From positions 1-64,000 of the forward strand of contig JAMLID010000010.1 of the NCBI GenBank assembly GCA_023954355.1: DNA of 64,000 nt, written 5' to 3'. The notes under the pieces were generated by a model, which ran no database searches, had not been told where the DNA came from, and worked only from the letters and a program-made list of their open reading frames with translations. Made by a program: the position numbers and the translations under genes. Shown one piece after another: positions 8,093 through 16,853 of this stretch; within the stretch, counting starts at the first letter, position 1; each line of letters begins with the position of its first letter. The stretch is from Oligoflexia bacterium. GTDB taxonomy: Bacteria; Bdellovibrionota; UBA1018; CAIPTA01.

Positions 8093-9970
8093 ATGAGGGA
8101 GCCACACAGTACAAATTTTTCTACCTTAATGTTGGGTGCGCTTGGAGTTGTTTACGGTGATATTGGAACAAGTCCTCTTTACGCGTTTCGCGAATGTTTT
8201 CATGACAGTCATGGAATTCTTTTAAATAGTGCAAATGTGATGGGTGTTTTATCTCTCATTACGTGGTCGTTAATCGTGATGATATCGATCAAATATATTT
8301 CTTTTGTTATGAGAGCCGACAATAAGGGCGAAGGGGGAATCCTAGCTTTGATTGCTCTTGTTTCGCCTCATAGACAAAGAAGAGCCTCTGACCGTGTTCG
8401 CTATGTGATTCCCATTGGTATCTTCGGTGCTGCCTTATTATTTGGTGACGGAATGATTACTCCAGCAATTTCTGTTCTCTCTGCTGTAGAAGGGATAGAA
8501 ATCGCAACGCCGGTGTTCTCTCACTATGTGATACCTGCTACTTTGCTTATTCTCTTTGGATTATTTTATTTTCAAAAGTTCGGTACTGCAAAAATTGGAG
8601 CTATTTTCGGGCCTATAGTAATTCTCTGGTTTATTGTTTTGGGACTTTTGGGAATCTTTAGCATTCTACAAACCCCAGAAGTTTTACGAGCAGTGAACCC
8701 TATGTATGCGATAGAGTTTTTTCGAGAAAACGGTCTCATAGGTTGGTTGGTTCTTGGATCAGTAGTTTTAGTTGTTACCGGTGGTGAAGCTTTATACGCA
8801 GATATGGGGCACTTTGGTAGAAAGCCTATTCAAGCAGCCTGGTTTTTAGTGGTTCTGCCTGGGTTGCTTTTGAATTACTTCGGCCAAGGTGCTTTATTAA
8901 TTCGATCCCCTGAGGCGATACAGAATCCTTTTTATTTTCTAGCACCTTCTTGGGCGTTGATTCCTTTAGTAATGCTCTCAACGATTGCAACGGTGATTGC
9001 ATCTCAGGCCTTAATATCAGGTGTTTTTTCTTTAACACGTCAGGCGATTCAGCTTGGATATATTCCAAGACTAAATATTATTCACACCTCTAAAAATGAG
9101 ATCGGTCAAATCTATATTCCCATGATCAATTGGGTATTAATGCTGAGTACTTTTTGGTTGGTAATCACGTTTCGCTCTTCTTCTAACTTAGCTGCAGCCT
9201 ATGGCTTAGCAGTTACAGGTACTATGGTAACCACAACCATTTTAGCATATTTTGTTGCTAGAAGAACCTGGGGATGGTCTCGTACGGTAGCTATTATTGT
9301 GATGGCGGCGTTTCTTATTTGTGATTTAGCTTTTTTTAGTGCGAACTTAATTAAGATTCCTCAGGGAGGTTGGTTTCCACTAGTCGTAGGTGCAGTATTT
9401 TATTTTCTAATGGCAACATGGCAGAAGGGACGAGCAATTGTGGCAGCGAGACTAAAGCGAGCTGCTTTTCCTATTAAATCTTTTGTAGAAGATATCGAGC
9501 GTAAATCAATTGTTCGTGTGCCTGGAGTCTCTATTTTTATGACATCTGATGCTGAAAGTACTCCTCCGGCTCTTATGCATAATTTGAAGCATAATAAAAT
9601 CATGCATGAAAAAGTAGTTCTGCTTTCAATCACAACTTATGATGAACCTTATGTACGTTCTAAAGAGCGCACAGAGTTTGAGGTTTTAGCTAATAATTTT
9701 TATCGAATTATTGCCAATTATGGCTTTATGCAAACGCCAAATATTTTTGAAATTTTAGACTCTGCTAAGAAGCAAGGATTAGATTTTACCTTTGACGAGA
9801 TTACATTTTTCTTAGGTAGAGAAACGATTCTCGCCTCTCATCACCCTGGGATGGCAATATGGAGAGAAAAGGTTTTTGCGTTCATGCTTCGAAATGCACA
9901 AAGAGCAACGGCTTTCTTTCAAATTCCTGCTGATCAGGTAATCGAAGTTGGTATGCAGGTTGAAATTTAA
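8093..9970 (+). CDS. kup: KUP-family potassium uptake transporter
   Basis: A 625-residue inner membrane potassium/proton symporter. The family signature GDIGTSPLYA is at residues 22-31 in the first helix. About 12 hydrophobic segments follow to residue ~430. The C-terminal ~190 residues are cytosolic and contain the conserved VPGVSIFMTSD and FFLGRETIL stretches. Length matches bacterial Kup (about 620). The ATG at 8093 has only a weak ribosome site (CAGG). Divergent from the B12 receptor, it probably has its own promoter in the AT-rich gap 7985-8092. It ends 3 bases before the stop of the convergent lipoprotein gene. Confidence 0.94.
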   Translation: MREPHSTNFSTLMLGALGVVYGDIGTSPLYAFRECFHDSHGILLNSANVMGVLSLITWSLIVMISIKYISFVMRADNKGEGGILALIALVSPHRQRRASDRVRYVIPIGIFGAALLFGDGMITPAISVLSAVEGIEIATPVFSHYVIPATLLILFGLFYFQKFGTAKIGAIFGPIVILWFIVLGLLGIFSILQTPEVLRAVNPMYAIEFFRENGLIGWLVLGSVVLVVTGGEALYADMGHFGRKPIQAAWFLVVLPGLLLNYFGQGALLIRSPEAIQNPFYFLAPSWALIPLVMLSTIATVIASQALISGVFSLTRQAIQLGYIPRLNIIHTSKNEIGQIYIPMINWVLMLSTFWLVITFRSSSNLAAAYGLAVTGTMVTTTILAYFVARRTWGWSRTVAIIVMAAFLICDLAFFSANLIKIPQGGWFPLVVGAVFYFLMATWQKGRAIVAARLKRAAFPIKSFVEDIERKSIVRVPGVSIFMTSDAESTPPALMHNLKHNKIMHEKVVLLSITTYDEPYVRSKERTEFEVLANNFYRIIANYGFMQTPNIFEILDSAKKQGLDFTFDEITFFLGRETILASHHPGMAIWREKVFAFMLRNAQRATAFFQIPADQVIEVGMQVEI

Positions 9971-9973
9971 TTT

Positions 9974-10642
9974 CTATTTGGATTTTTTAAAGTGCTGAGG
10001 ATCAGCTTCAATCCCAGAGTCTAATGTTTTTTTATTTTTATAGAGGGTTTTTGTTTTCTTAAACTCATCAATTCTCTCGGCATTTGACTGAATTAAGTTT
10101 GATAAATCAATGACAACATCCATGGTTTTTTCTGCTTGTTTAAAGTCTCCAGTCGCGGCTAGGGTAGCCGCATAGGTATCTAATAAAGCTATATAAATAG
10201 AGTTTTGTGTCATCAAGAATTTTACAATCTCTTCAGCTCTTTTGGGGTCTCTGAGCTTTTTGTCTTCGCATGTGACAAGCAAGTAGGCCAAGTTATTTAA
10301 TGCGTATGGATATCCAAGAGAGGCGCTTTTGTCGAACCACTCAATCGCTTTGGCGCAACTCTTTTCTATTCCAGCAGTGCCCGAAGAGTAGTAGCCACCT
10401 ACTTGGTCCATAGAAACGGGATCACCTAAGTTTGCAGCTTCAAGAAAGTATTCAAAAGCTTTTTTAGGATCTTTAACCGAAGGGTCTTTTGAGTAAAAAA
10501 GCTCAAAGCCTTTCATACGCAAAAATTCAATTTTTTCTTTTGCCTCAGGATTAGTAGCGCTCGCAGTTTCTTTTGAAATAGTTTGATTTGCAGCACAAGC
10601 CGAAAAAATAAAAAGTGAAAGTAATAGAAAAAGTTTTTTCAT
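9974..10642 (-). CDS. lipoprotein with Sel1/TPR-like repeats
   Basis: A 222-residue predicted lipoprotein. The signal peptide ends in a lipobox (IFSAC) with C16 as the lipid-bearing residue. The mature part contains Sel1-like helical repeats, clearest at about residues 64-115 (AFEYFLEAANLGDP, AIEWFDKSASLGYPYALNNLAYLL). Such repeats make protein-protein contacts, often in envelope maintenance. The C-terminal third is helical and Lys-rich. Its ATG overlaps the stop of yebC by four bases (ATGA), so the two are translated together. No enzymatic function is visible. Confidence 0.8.
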   Translation of the reverse strand: MKKLFLLLSLFIFSACAANQTISKETASATNPEAKEKIEFLRMKGFELFYSKDPSVKDPKKAFEYFLEAANLGDPVSMDQVGGYYSSGTAGIEKSCAKAIEWFDKSASLGYPYALNNLAYLLVTCEDKKLRDPKRAEEIVKFLMTQNSIYIALLDTYAATLAATGDFKQAEKTMDVVIDLSNLIQSNAERIDEFKKTKTLYKNKKTLDSGIEADPQHFKKSK

Positions 10643-11358
10643 TTGATGGCCGCATATACACGATGAACATCGTCATTATCATCTATATTCTGTAAAAACT
10701 CAGAAACCTCTTTCAACTGATCATCTGTAAGGTCAACAAAATTTTTAGCACGGTAGCCTAGTTCTGAGAGAGAAACCTTCCAACCATTTTCGCTAAGGTT
10801 ATTAGATACGGTATTTAAGTCAGAAATCTCTGTAACAAATTGAGCCCCAGATTTACTACCCTCTAAATCTTCTTTAGATAGGGTTTCTACTTCTTGTGCT
10901 CCAGCTTCGATTGCTGCTTCTTCTATATCAAGTTCGTTTTCGTGAGTTGCTTCTATAAGCCCAACTTTATCGAACATCCAAGCGACAGCTCCACTATTGC
11001 CCAATTGGCCTTTACGAAATAAAAGCCTTACTTCAGAATTCGTTCGGTTTTTATTATCAGTTAAACACTCAACAATTACCGGAACCTTATGTGGAGCGAA
11101 TCCTTCAAAGGTCAGGGTTTCGTAGGTAACTTTATCATCTGTTAAACCAGCGCCTTTTTTTATATTTCTCTCGATCGTGTCTTTAGGCATAGACGCTTTT
11201 TTTGCGGCTTCTATAGCTGCGCGAAGCCTTGGATTAGATGCGGCCTCTGGCCCACCTAATTTTGCAGAGACTGAAATCTCTTTGGCTAGTTTTGAAAACA
11301 TAGCCCCTTGTTTTGCTGCTTTTTCTGACTTATTCGATGCTTTCCATTGTGCGCCCAT
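10639..11358 (-). CDS. yebC: YebC/PmpR-family protein (TACO1 homologue)
   Basis: A 239-residue protein of the DUF28 family. It starts with the family's hallmark (MGAQWK, then AKQGAMFSKLAKEI) and has the NPRLRAAI and ASMPKDTIERNIKKG segments. YebC-type proteins were first described as transcription regulators; recent work on the family supports a role on ribosomes translating hard sequences such as proline runs. It is followed by the lipoprotein gene with a 4-base overlap. The start codon sits directly after a 10-bp hairpin arm, described separately, which may control translation. Confidence 0.93.
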   Translation of the reverse strand: MGAQWKASNKSEKAAKQGAMFSKLAKEISVSAKLGGPEAASNPRLRAAIEAAKKASMPKDTIERNIKKGAGLTDDKVTYETLTFEGFAPHKVPVIVECLTDNKNRTNSEVRLLFRKGQLGNSGAVAWMFDKVGLIEATHENELDIEEAAIEAGAQEVETLSKEDLEGSKSGAQFVTEISDLNTVSNNLSENGWKVSLSELGYRAKNFVDLTDDQLKEVSEFLQNIDDNDDVHRVYAAIK

Positions 11359-11393
11359 GAGAAATCTTTTACCTCAAAACAATAAGATTTCTC
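11359..11393 (-). promoter_or_regulatory. hairpin in the yebC leader next to the start codon
   Basis: A perfect 10-bp inverted repeat (GAGAAATCTT at 11359-11368, AAGATTTCTC at 11384-11393) flanks a 15-base loop. On the yebC strand the loop holds the GAGGT ribosome site and the 3' arm ends directly at the ATG. Formation would hold the ribosome site in the loop and bury bases up to the start codon. Confidence 0.55.
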
Positions 11394-11429
11394 AAGATTT
11401 GCGAATGTTGCTCTGAGACAAAATACGCC

Positions 11430-12779
11430 CTAAGGGCTAAGCAAGTCCCAAACTTTTTCCATTTTCATGCCTCTAGAGCCTTTTAGAAGCACTTTATCGC
11501 CAGTAGAAAGCTTGGTTTTTAATGCTTTGGCTAAATCTTCATGGGTTTGAAAGTGCTGACTAGGGGTGCTGGTTTTTTCTAATTCATTTTGTAACCACTT
11601 CATTCTATTGCCAAAAAGAAAAACACCTGCAACAGAATTATCCGAAAACTGTTTTGCAAGCTCGCGATGTAGAGCTTCTTCACCAGCACCCATTTCTAGC
11701 ATATCACCAAGACATACCCATGTTTTAGCTCCAGACAGTTCTTTAATCGTTGAAAGAGCTTCTTTTACAGATGAGGGGTTCGCATTATAAAAATCTAAAT
11801 AATATGTAACTCCATTTATTTCTTCTATACAGCTTCGTCCCGGAGGTGCTTGAAAACTTTGTAATCCTTTTTCGATTTCATCAGCGGTCAGTCCTAAGAC
11901 AGAGGCTAAGGCGATAGCCCCTAATAAATTACGATCGTTATGGTTTCCGATAAGAGGGTTTCTAAAGCTAACTTCTTTTTCTTGTATTGTAAGATGAATG
12001 AATTCATTTTTCTTTTTGGCGAGAAAATCAGCAGATTTTTGAAAAGAATAAGTTTGAGATTTAGAGAATGGTTTAAGTGAATTCCAAATTTTTTCTATCC
12101 ACGGATCATCTAGATTTACTAAAGCAATACCTTGTTTTTCTTTTAAAAAAGAAAATAAAAATCCTTCTTCTCTAGCTACGTTTTCTATAGAAAGAATTTT
12201 CTCTAAATGTTCTTCTCCAATAGAAGTTAGTAAGCCGTAGTCTGGTTGTACAAGATCAAGGTGTTGTTCCATTGCGCCCAATTCGTCAATGCCGATTTCA
12301 ATAACAGCTACTTGATGGTTTTCATTAATTTGTAATAGCGTCGAAGGGATTCCCTGAAACCCATTTTGTGAAGACTGTGTTTTTAAAACAGACGAGTATT
12401 TTCCTGTACAAATAGCTGCAATATATTCTTTTGAAGTTGTTTTACCAGAACTACCCGCTACTGCTATTTTAGGTATTGAGAACTCTTTCGCCCAAGCCTT
12501 TGCTACTTTTCTATAAGCATCAAGTGTATCTTCTACGGGAAAAGAAAGAAGGCCATCTGGACAATTAAAATGTTTATCATGAATTGCAGCGATTGCTCCG
12601 TTTTTTGCTGCGGCTTCTAAAAAGTGATTTCCATCAAAAGCCTCTCCCTTTAAAGCGAAAAAAAGATCGCCTTTTTTTATTTGACGGCTATCGGTAGAAA
12701 TTTTTGTAAAACTTAGTTGTTTTGGTGTTTGGTTATGTCCAAGTGCTGATGCAATCCATGTAGAGGTTAAAAATTTCAT
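11430..12779 (-). CDS. murF: UDP-N-acetylmuramoyl-tripeptide--D-alanyl-D-alanine ligase
   Basis: A 449-residue Mur ligase that adds D-Ala-D-Ala to the peptidoglycan precursor in the cytoplasm, using ATP. Domain 1 has the MurF-type ISTDSRQIKKGDLFFALKGE stretch. The ATP-binding loop is GSSGKTTSKE at about 109-118. Domain 2 has EIGIDELGAMEQHLDLVQPDYG and the GNHNDRNLLGA motif. Domain 3 has the DFYNANPSSVKEAL motif, typical of MurF. Length is as expected. Its ATG overlaps the stop of the PhoX-like gene. It is separate from any dcw cluster in this window. Confidence 0.93.
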   Translation of the reverse strand: MKFLTSTWIASALGHNQTPKQLSFTKISTDSRQIKKGDLFFALKGEAFDGNHFLEAAAKNGAIAAIHDKHFNCPDGLLSFPVEDTLDAYRKVAKAWAKEFSIPKIAVAGSSGKTTSKEYIAAICTGKYSSVLKTQSSQNGFQGIPSTLLQINENHQVAVIEIGIDELGAMEQHLDLVQPDYGLLTSIGEEHLEKILSIENVAREEGFLFSFLKEKQGIALVNLDDPWIEKIWNSLKPFSKSQTYSFQKSADFLAKKKNEFIHLTIQEKEVSFRNPLIGNHNDRNLLGAIALASVLGLTADEIEKGLQSFQAPPGRSCIEEINGVTYYLDFYNANPSSVKEALSTIKELSGAKTWVCLGDMLEMGAGEEALHRELAKQFSDNSVAGVFLFGNRMKWLQNELEKTSTPSQHFQTHEDLAKALKTKLSTGDKVLLKGSRGMKMEKVWDLLSP

Positions 12780-14404
12780 TCTCCAATTATTGTATCAAGA
12801 AGATCGCCAGAAATCGCTACTACTGATGGTTTTGGTAGCGAATTTCCTCCATCGGGCCAATTGCTTGTCGGTGCGCTTAAGTCGGTAGTTTCTTCTCCAG
12901 GATGCTGTACAGAGAGAAAAAGGGTCTTACCGTCAGCAGAGAAACAAGGACCAGTTAGTTCTGCCTCAATGGGGGCTGATGCCACTTGAAAGGCAAGTCC
13001 TGCTTTGGGTCCGTGCATAGGCACAAAAAATAACCCATTGTTTTTAAACTTTTCATAAGGTGGTTTATTCATAGCATCACCAGACATATCAGTAGTTATC
13101 CATAGGTTTCCTTTCTTATCGAAAACCATATTATCGGGGCAGGCAACGGCTGATTTTTCTCCCCCTAGTAGAAAAATAGAAGAACTAAATTGCTTTGAGG
13201 CAGCATCATCATTGGCTTCTATGATTTTTAAAATTGCCCCATAGTAATTATCTTTCTTAGCATCTTTTGTTAGGGCAACGTAAACAGAGCCATCTATGGG
13301 TGATACTTCAATATCTTCAGGTCTGTCTTGAGGTGTAGCTCCAAGAAGTGCTGCGGCTTCTCTTGTTCGAATCAAAAGCTCTTCTTGTGTCTTAAAGGCA
13401 GAGCCTAGTTTTGGATTCATATCTCTATCTAGAGCAAGCCACTTTCCATTTTCTGTGTCTGCTACATATAGCGTACCATTTTCTAAAGAGCGCTTATCGT
13501 TAGATACAAATTTATAAATAAATTGACTGCTAGCATCGTCTCCCATGTAGACTACTGGATAGCCATCTTTACTGAGTACAACAGTGGCACCTTCATGTGC
13601 AAAGCGACCAAGACCAGTAAGTTTTTTTGCTTTTCCAGTAAGCGGATCGATTTCTACCACCCATCCATAGTGTTCTGGTGGATGTGGGAACTCCTTATAC
13701 CAACGGAACTTATCCTCTTGTTGCTGAATGACTCGTTTGCCGTTTATGAATTTTATTTCTCCATAATAGACATCGTAATTTTCTTCGCATGTTAGATAGG
13801 TATTCCAAGGAGTTTTTCCCCCAGCGCAGTTTCCAATAGTACCGACAGGGGTTTCTCCATGAAAGAAACCTTTTTTATCAAAAGGGATTTTTGTGAGGCC
13901 ATCTAATCTTCGATTGTAGGTAGAGTTTCTGATAGGCTTCCACTGATCATTTTCAAACTTAACATGAACTACAGAAACACCAAGAGAGCGCATTTCGGTA
14001 ATGACTTGTTCTCTAGTTTTGCTTTTTTTGCCGTCGCTTCCGGTTTGAAAGAGCGTGTGAGGGTATTCATGATTTACACATAACAATCCTTCATTTTTTG
14101 CTAAGGTAAAAAATTGAATGTGGTCGTTGTTGTATCCAAAACTGACTTGATTCGAGAGTAAGTCACCTGCTTTTAAAACGATTCTTGCGCGTAGTCCGTT
14201 AGCTAAAATTAAAGAATCTTTATTCGAGGGGTAAATGCCCTGAAAATTATATTCCTCTAAAAAAGAATCTTCTTTCGTTAGGTTCGAAGAAAAAGAACAG
14301 GCTTGTAATAAGGAAGAAGCGCTAATCGGCACCGATAGCGCGGCGAGTCCTTTTCCCATAAAAGTTAGAAATTCACGACGATTAAATGAGTTTTCTATTT
14401 CCAT
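12776..14404 (-). CDS. PhoX-family (DUF839) Tat-exported protein, putative phosphatase
   Basis: A 542-residue protein with a twin-arginine signal peptide: NRREFLTFMGKGLAALSVP at residues 8-26, followed by a Cys at about 36 (LLQACSF), so it may also be a lipoprotein. The body matches the PhoX/DUF839 beta-propeller family (NCAGGKTPWNTYLTCEENYD, RFAHEGATVVLSKDG, YMGDDASSQFIYKF, DRPEDIEVSPIDGSVYVALT). PhoX is a calcium/iron alkaline phosphatase folded before export, which fits Tat use. The acidic metal-binding segments CEEN and ADTENGKW are present. Its stop overlaps murF's ATG. No phosphate-regulon genes are adjacent, so the substrate is uncertain. Confidence 0.85.
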   Translation of the reverse strand: MEIENSFNRREFLTFMGKGLAALSVPISASSLLQACSFSSNLTKEDSFLEEYNFQGIYPSNKDSLILANGLRARIVLKAGDLLSNQVSFGYNNDHIQFFTLAKNEGLLCVNHEYPHTLFQTGSDGKKSKTREQVITEMRSLGVSVVHVKFENDQWKPIRNSTYNRRLDGLTKIPFDKKGFFHGETPVGTIGNCAGGKTPWNTYLTCEENYDVYYGEIKFINGKRVIQQQEDKFRWYKEFPHPPEHYGWVVEIDPLTGKAKKLTGLGRFAHEGATVVLSKDGYPVVYMGDDASSQFIYKFVSNDKRSLENGTLYVADTENGKWLALDRDMNPKLGSAFKTQEELLIRTREAAALLGATPQDRPEDIEVSPIDGSVYVALTKDAKKDNYYGAILKIIEANDDAASKQFSSSIFLLGGEKSAVACPDNMVFDKKGNLWITTDMSGDAMNKPPYEKFKNNGLFFVPMHGPKAGLAFQVASAPIEAELTGPCFSADGKTLFLSVQHPGEETTDLSAPTSNWPDGGNSLPKPSVVAISGDLLDTIIGE

Positions 14405-14523
14405 GCCTGTTTTCTACCAAATTATAGAGAGTTTAGTCCTTTAGAATTTGATTTGGATGAAAAACTTTTTCGATTCTCTGAATCAAACTTCAATTTTACT
14501 GTGATAGCTCCTATCATTGGGAG

Positions 14524-15789
14524 ATGTTTCTTTTCTTTATTTCTTTGTTACTAATACAAAAAATCGCACTAGCTAGCTGTCCGGTAGGTGAGGTGATCCC
14601 TAATGATGTAAATATAGATCTTGTATTTACAACGTTCGGAGCCCAAGAATCACCAAGGCAGTGTACAACCAGTACGGACGATTTAGAGCTGCCATTGCAG
14701 ATAGAAGGTTGTTATCCCGTGGGCGGTAACCCAGAATATTTAGTGGTACGCGCAAAAAGAGCCTGGAACAACAAATGTTTTAAAGATCCATCGGCAACAT
14801 TTACCGTGAAGGCAAGTCAGTTTTTTATTATGACGAGCCAAGATGCACACGATTTGAAAACTTGTAATGCAGCAATGCCCGAGTCTATTGAAAAGCAAAA
14901 AGAAATAGAAACTGTAAAAGTGCTTTATGAGGGACGCGATAATCCAGTAGGTCTTTTAATAAATGACATAAACGCGGCAGAAAATTCTCTTAAATCTGTA
15001 GAAGAAATTGAGAAATATAATTCATGCATTGCAAGACAATCAGGGCAAAGTGAAAGAGATAATTATAAAGAAAGCTTTCGTTTTTTCTTTGAAGCAGCCT
15101 CTGTAGATTTTGGAGTGCCACTTTCTTTGATGAATTGTCTTTGTGGACGAGAAAGTAAATTCGATCATAAGGCTGCTAATGGAAGTGCCCGTGGCCTATG
15201 CCAAGCCATGGAGGGTAATTTAAGCGATATCAATCGTTGGATTCAAAAGGTACCTGAGCTAAAAAGTTCTTGGTCTAGTTATTTAAATCGCATTTCTAAA
15301 TATTCTAGCCCTTCATGCAGAACAGATAAGTTGACTCAAAGTAAAATCATGGAGTGCCCAGAGTTAGCTGTTGGCGCAGCTGCAGTTTATCTTGTTTACG
15401 GATATTCGCGTATCGAAGGCAATGGCTCGATGAGAAATAACATTTGGAACTCTCACGAGCTCTCTTCCATGATTGCTATCGGAGCAAGCTATAATGTTGG
15501 TGTAGGCACTGCGATGAAGGCCGTAAAGAGAGCCAGAGGTAGAAGCGGTTGGGATAGGGCGCTTTTGCAGCAAACTTGTGATGACTTTTCTTCTGTTAAA
15601 TTTAATGAAGTTAGAGGACATATCGTTTCACTTAGAAACTGCATGGTTCAAGGTTCATGGCTAGATCATCAAGGAAAACTAATGAAGGGCAACTGCGTTT
15701 TCGCTGATGATGAAGAAAAAGAATTTCATCTGGCGTTAGCAAAAAAATACGAAAACTCACTTCCAGCCAAAATAAGTTGTAGAAAATAA
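14524..15789 (+). CDS. exported lytic-transglycosylase-like protein (SLT fold)
   Basis: A 421-residue exported protein with a signal peptide (residues 1-17, ending ALAS). The N-terminal 170 residues are Cys-containing and unfamiliar. From about 185 an SLT-like domain begins: FGVPLSLMNCLCGRESKFD with E210 as the likely catalytic acid, then GSARGLCQAM, corresponding to the GAxGLMQ motif. A late AIGASYNVGVG segment matches the conserved Tyr-containing helix. Lytic transglycosylases cut the glycan strands of peptidoglycan. Many cysteines (over 12) suggest a disulfide-rich periplasmic or secreted enzyme. GGGAG touches the ATG, too close for a normal ribosome site, so the exact start is uncertain. 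Confidence 0.75.
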   Translation: MFLFFISLLLIQKIALASCPVGEVIPNDVNIDLVFTTFGAQESPRQCTTSTDDLELPLQIEGCYPVGGNPEYLVVRAKRAWNNKCFKDPSATFTVKASQFFIMTSQDAHDLKTCNAAMPESIEKQKEIETVKVLYEGRDNPVGLLINDINAAENSLKSVEEIEKYNSCIARQSGQSERDNYKESFRFFFEAASVDFGVPLSLMNCLCGRESKFDHKAANGSARGLCQAMEGNLSDINRWIQKVPELKSSWSSYLNRISKYSSPSCRTDKLTQSKIMECPELAVGAAAVYLVYGYSRIEGNGSMRNNIWNSHELSSMIAIGASYNVGVGTAMKAVKRARGRSGWDRALLQQTCDDFSSVKFNEVRGHIVSLRNCMVQGSWLDHQGKLMKGNCVFADDEEKEFHLALAKKYENSLPAKISCRK

Positions 15790-15792
15790 AAG

Positions 15793-15971
15793 AGCCGCAT
15801 GAATCAGGGGGTGGTAAACTTCCGCCTGAACATGCGGCTTAGCGGATGCTAAGTAACCTATCCCTCCTGAGGACTAATATTCCACCTCAGAAGGGAGGGT
15901 CACCGACATCCAGCTACGTTTATCACTAGCCATGCGGAGACCACCCCCTTTCTAGAAGCATCTAGCTTCTA
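15793..15971 (+). ncRNA. candidate structured RNA or long structured leader
   Basis: This 230-base gap holds an unusual density of long-range pairings. The outer helix is AGGGGGTGGT (15806-15815) with ACCACCCCCT (15940-15949). It continues with TCCGC (15821-15825) and GCGGA (15934-15938), then GGATG (15844-15848) and CATCC (15907-15911). The tip is CCCTCC-TGAGG (15862-15872) with CCTCA-ga-GGGAGGG (15885-15899). A 7-bp hairpin TAGAAGC/GCTTCTA follows. CATGCGG occurs twice (15831, 15931), both able to pair with CCGCATG at 15795, so two folds compete. The rod shape recalls 6S RNA, but I see no sequence match. It could be a stand-alone RNA or a leader of the hydrolase gene. Confidence 0.55.
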
Positions 15972-16019
15972 AGATAATGATAGCATTAGGAGTGAAACCG
16001 GTGCAAGATAGATATATAT

Positions 16020-16838
16020 ATGAAATTATTAAGTTTTTTTATTTTATGCCTATCTTTTTTCTTACCTTTTACCGTACAAGCAGCATCTTGTGATCAATGG
16101 ATTACAGAGACGGTAAAGCCTAAAGGGGTAGTGTTGCTAGGTCACGGATTAAACTTATTGCCATCGAAAATGCTCCCTTGGGCAAAGGCCTTAGCCAAAG
16201 AAGGATATGAGGTATTTCTTCCGGCATTTACAGGACATTGTAATGATCAAGAAAAATTCTTATCAATTTCTGCTAAAGATTGGCAGGTTGATTTAGATAA
16301 AATTTATTTACAAGCAAGCGAGAGAGCAAACCGTTTAAAGGTGCCGCTATTTTTAGTGGCATATTCATTCAGCGCATTACTTTTTCAAACCAATGCAGAA
16401 AAGTTTGCGTTCGACAAAAAAATATTTCTGTCGCCAGCGCTCGCTACTAAATTTTGGTATCCATGGGTGATATTGGTTGCTGGGTGGTTTCCTGATTTTA
16501 CGTACTCCACGATGAACTTACCTGACTATGCCGCAAATAAGAAATCAAGTTCAAGAGCAGTTCTTGCATTAGATGAGTATCTTAAAAAATGGAATCAAGG
16601 TTCTGGGAAAGATGATCGTACTCCAATCTTAGTTTGGGCAGATAAAGCAGATGAGCTTGTCAATTACGATGGATTGCAAACCATTGTTGCTGACAAGAAT
16701 AACTGGAATTTAGAGCGAATTGATAATAAAGAATCCACCCTTAAAAAGCCTTATCATCATTTGATTATTGACTCTGCAGCGGTTGGAGAAAAAACTTTTC
16801 AACTCATGATAAAAGAAAGTTTAGAATTTTTTAAATAG
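16020..16838 (+). CDS. exported alpha/beta-hydrolase fold protein
   Basis: A 272-residue protein with a signal peptide (residues 1-22, ending VQAAS) and an alpha/beta-hydrolase fold. The oxyanion-loop HG is seen in LLGHGLN. The nucleophile elbow is AYSFSA with S116, instead of the usual G-x-S-x-G. Asp208 (WADKADEL) and His246 or His247 (YHHLI) complete a plausible triad. It is likely a periplasmic or secreted esterase or lipase. The small residue after the serine is displaced, so activity should not be assumed. The ribosome site is weak, and the gene lies directly downstream of the structured RNA element, which might control it. Confidence 0.75.
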   Translation: MKLLSFFILCLSFFLPFTVQAASCDQWITETVKPKGVVLLGHGLNLLPSKMLPWAKALAKEGYEVFLPAFTGHCNDQEKFLSISAKDWQVDLDKIYLQASERANRLKVPLFLVAYSFSALLFQTNAEKFAFDKKIFLSPALATKFWYPWVILVAGWFPDFTYSTMNLPDYAANKKSSSRAVLALDEYLKKWNQGSGKDDRTPILVWADKADELVNYDGLQTIVADKNNWNLERIDNKESTLKKPYHHLIIDSAAVGEKTFQLMIKESLEFFK

Positions 16839-16853
16839 ATACAACTTAAAGAA

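Noticed and set aside
15793-15971. Calling this element a 6S RNA
   Set aside because: Rod shape fits, but no conserved 6S sequence was recognised and the competing helices are unusual; left as an unclassified structured RNA.
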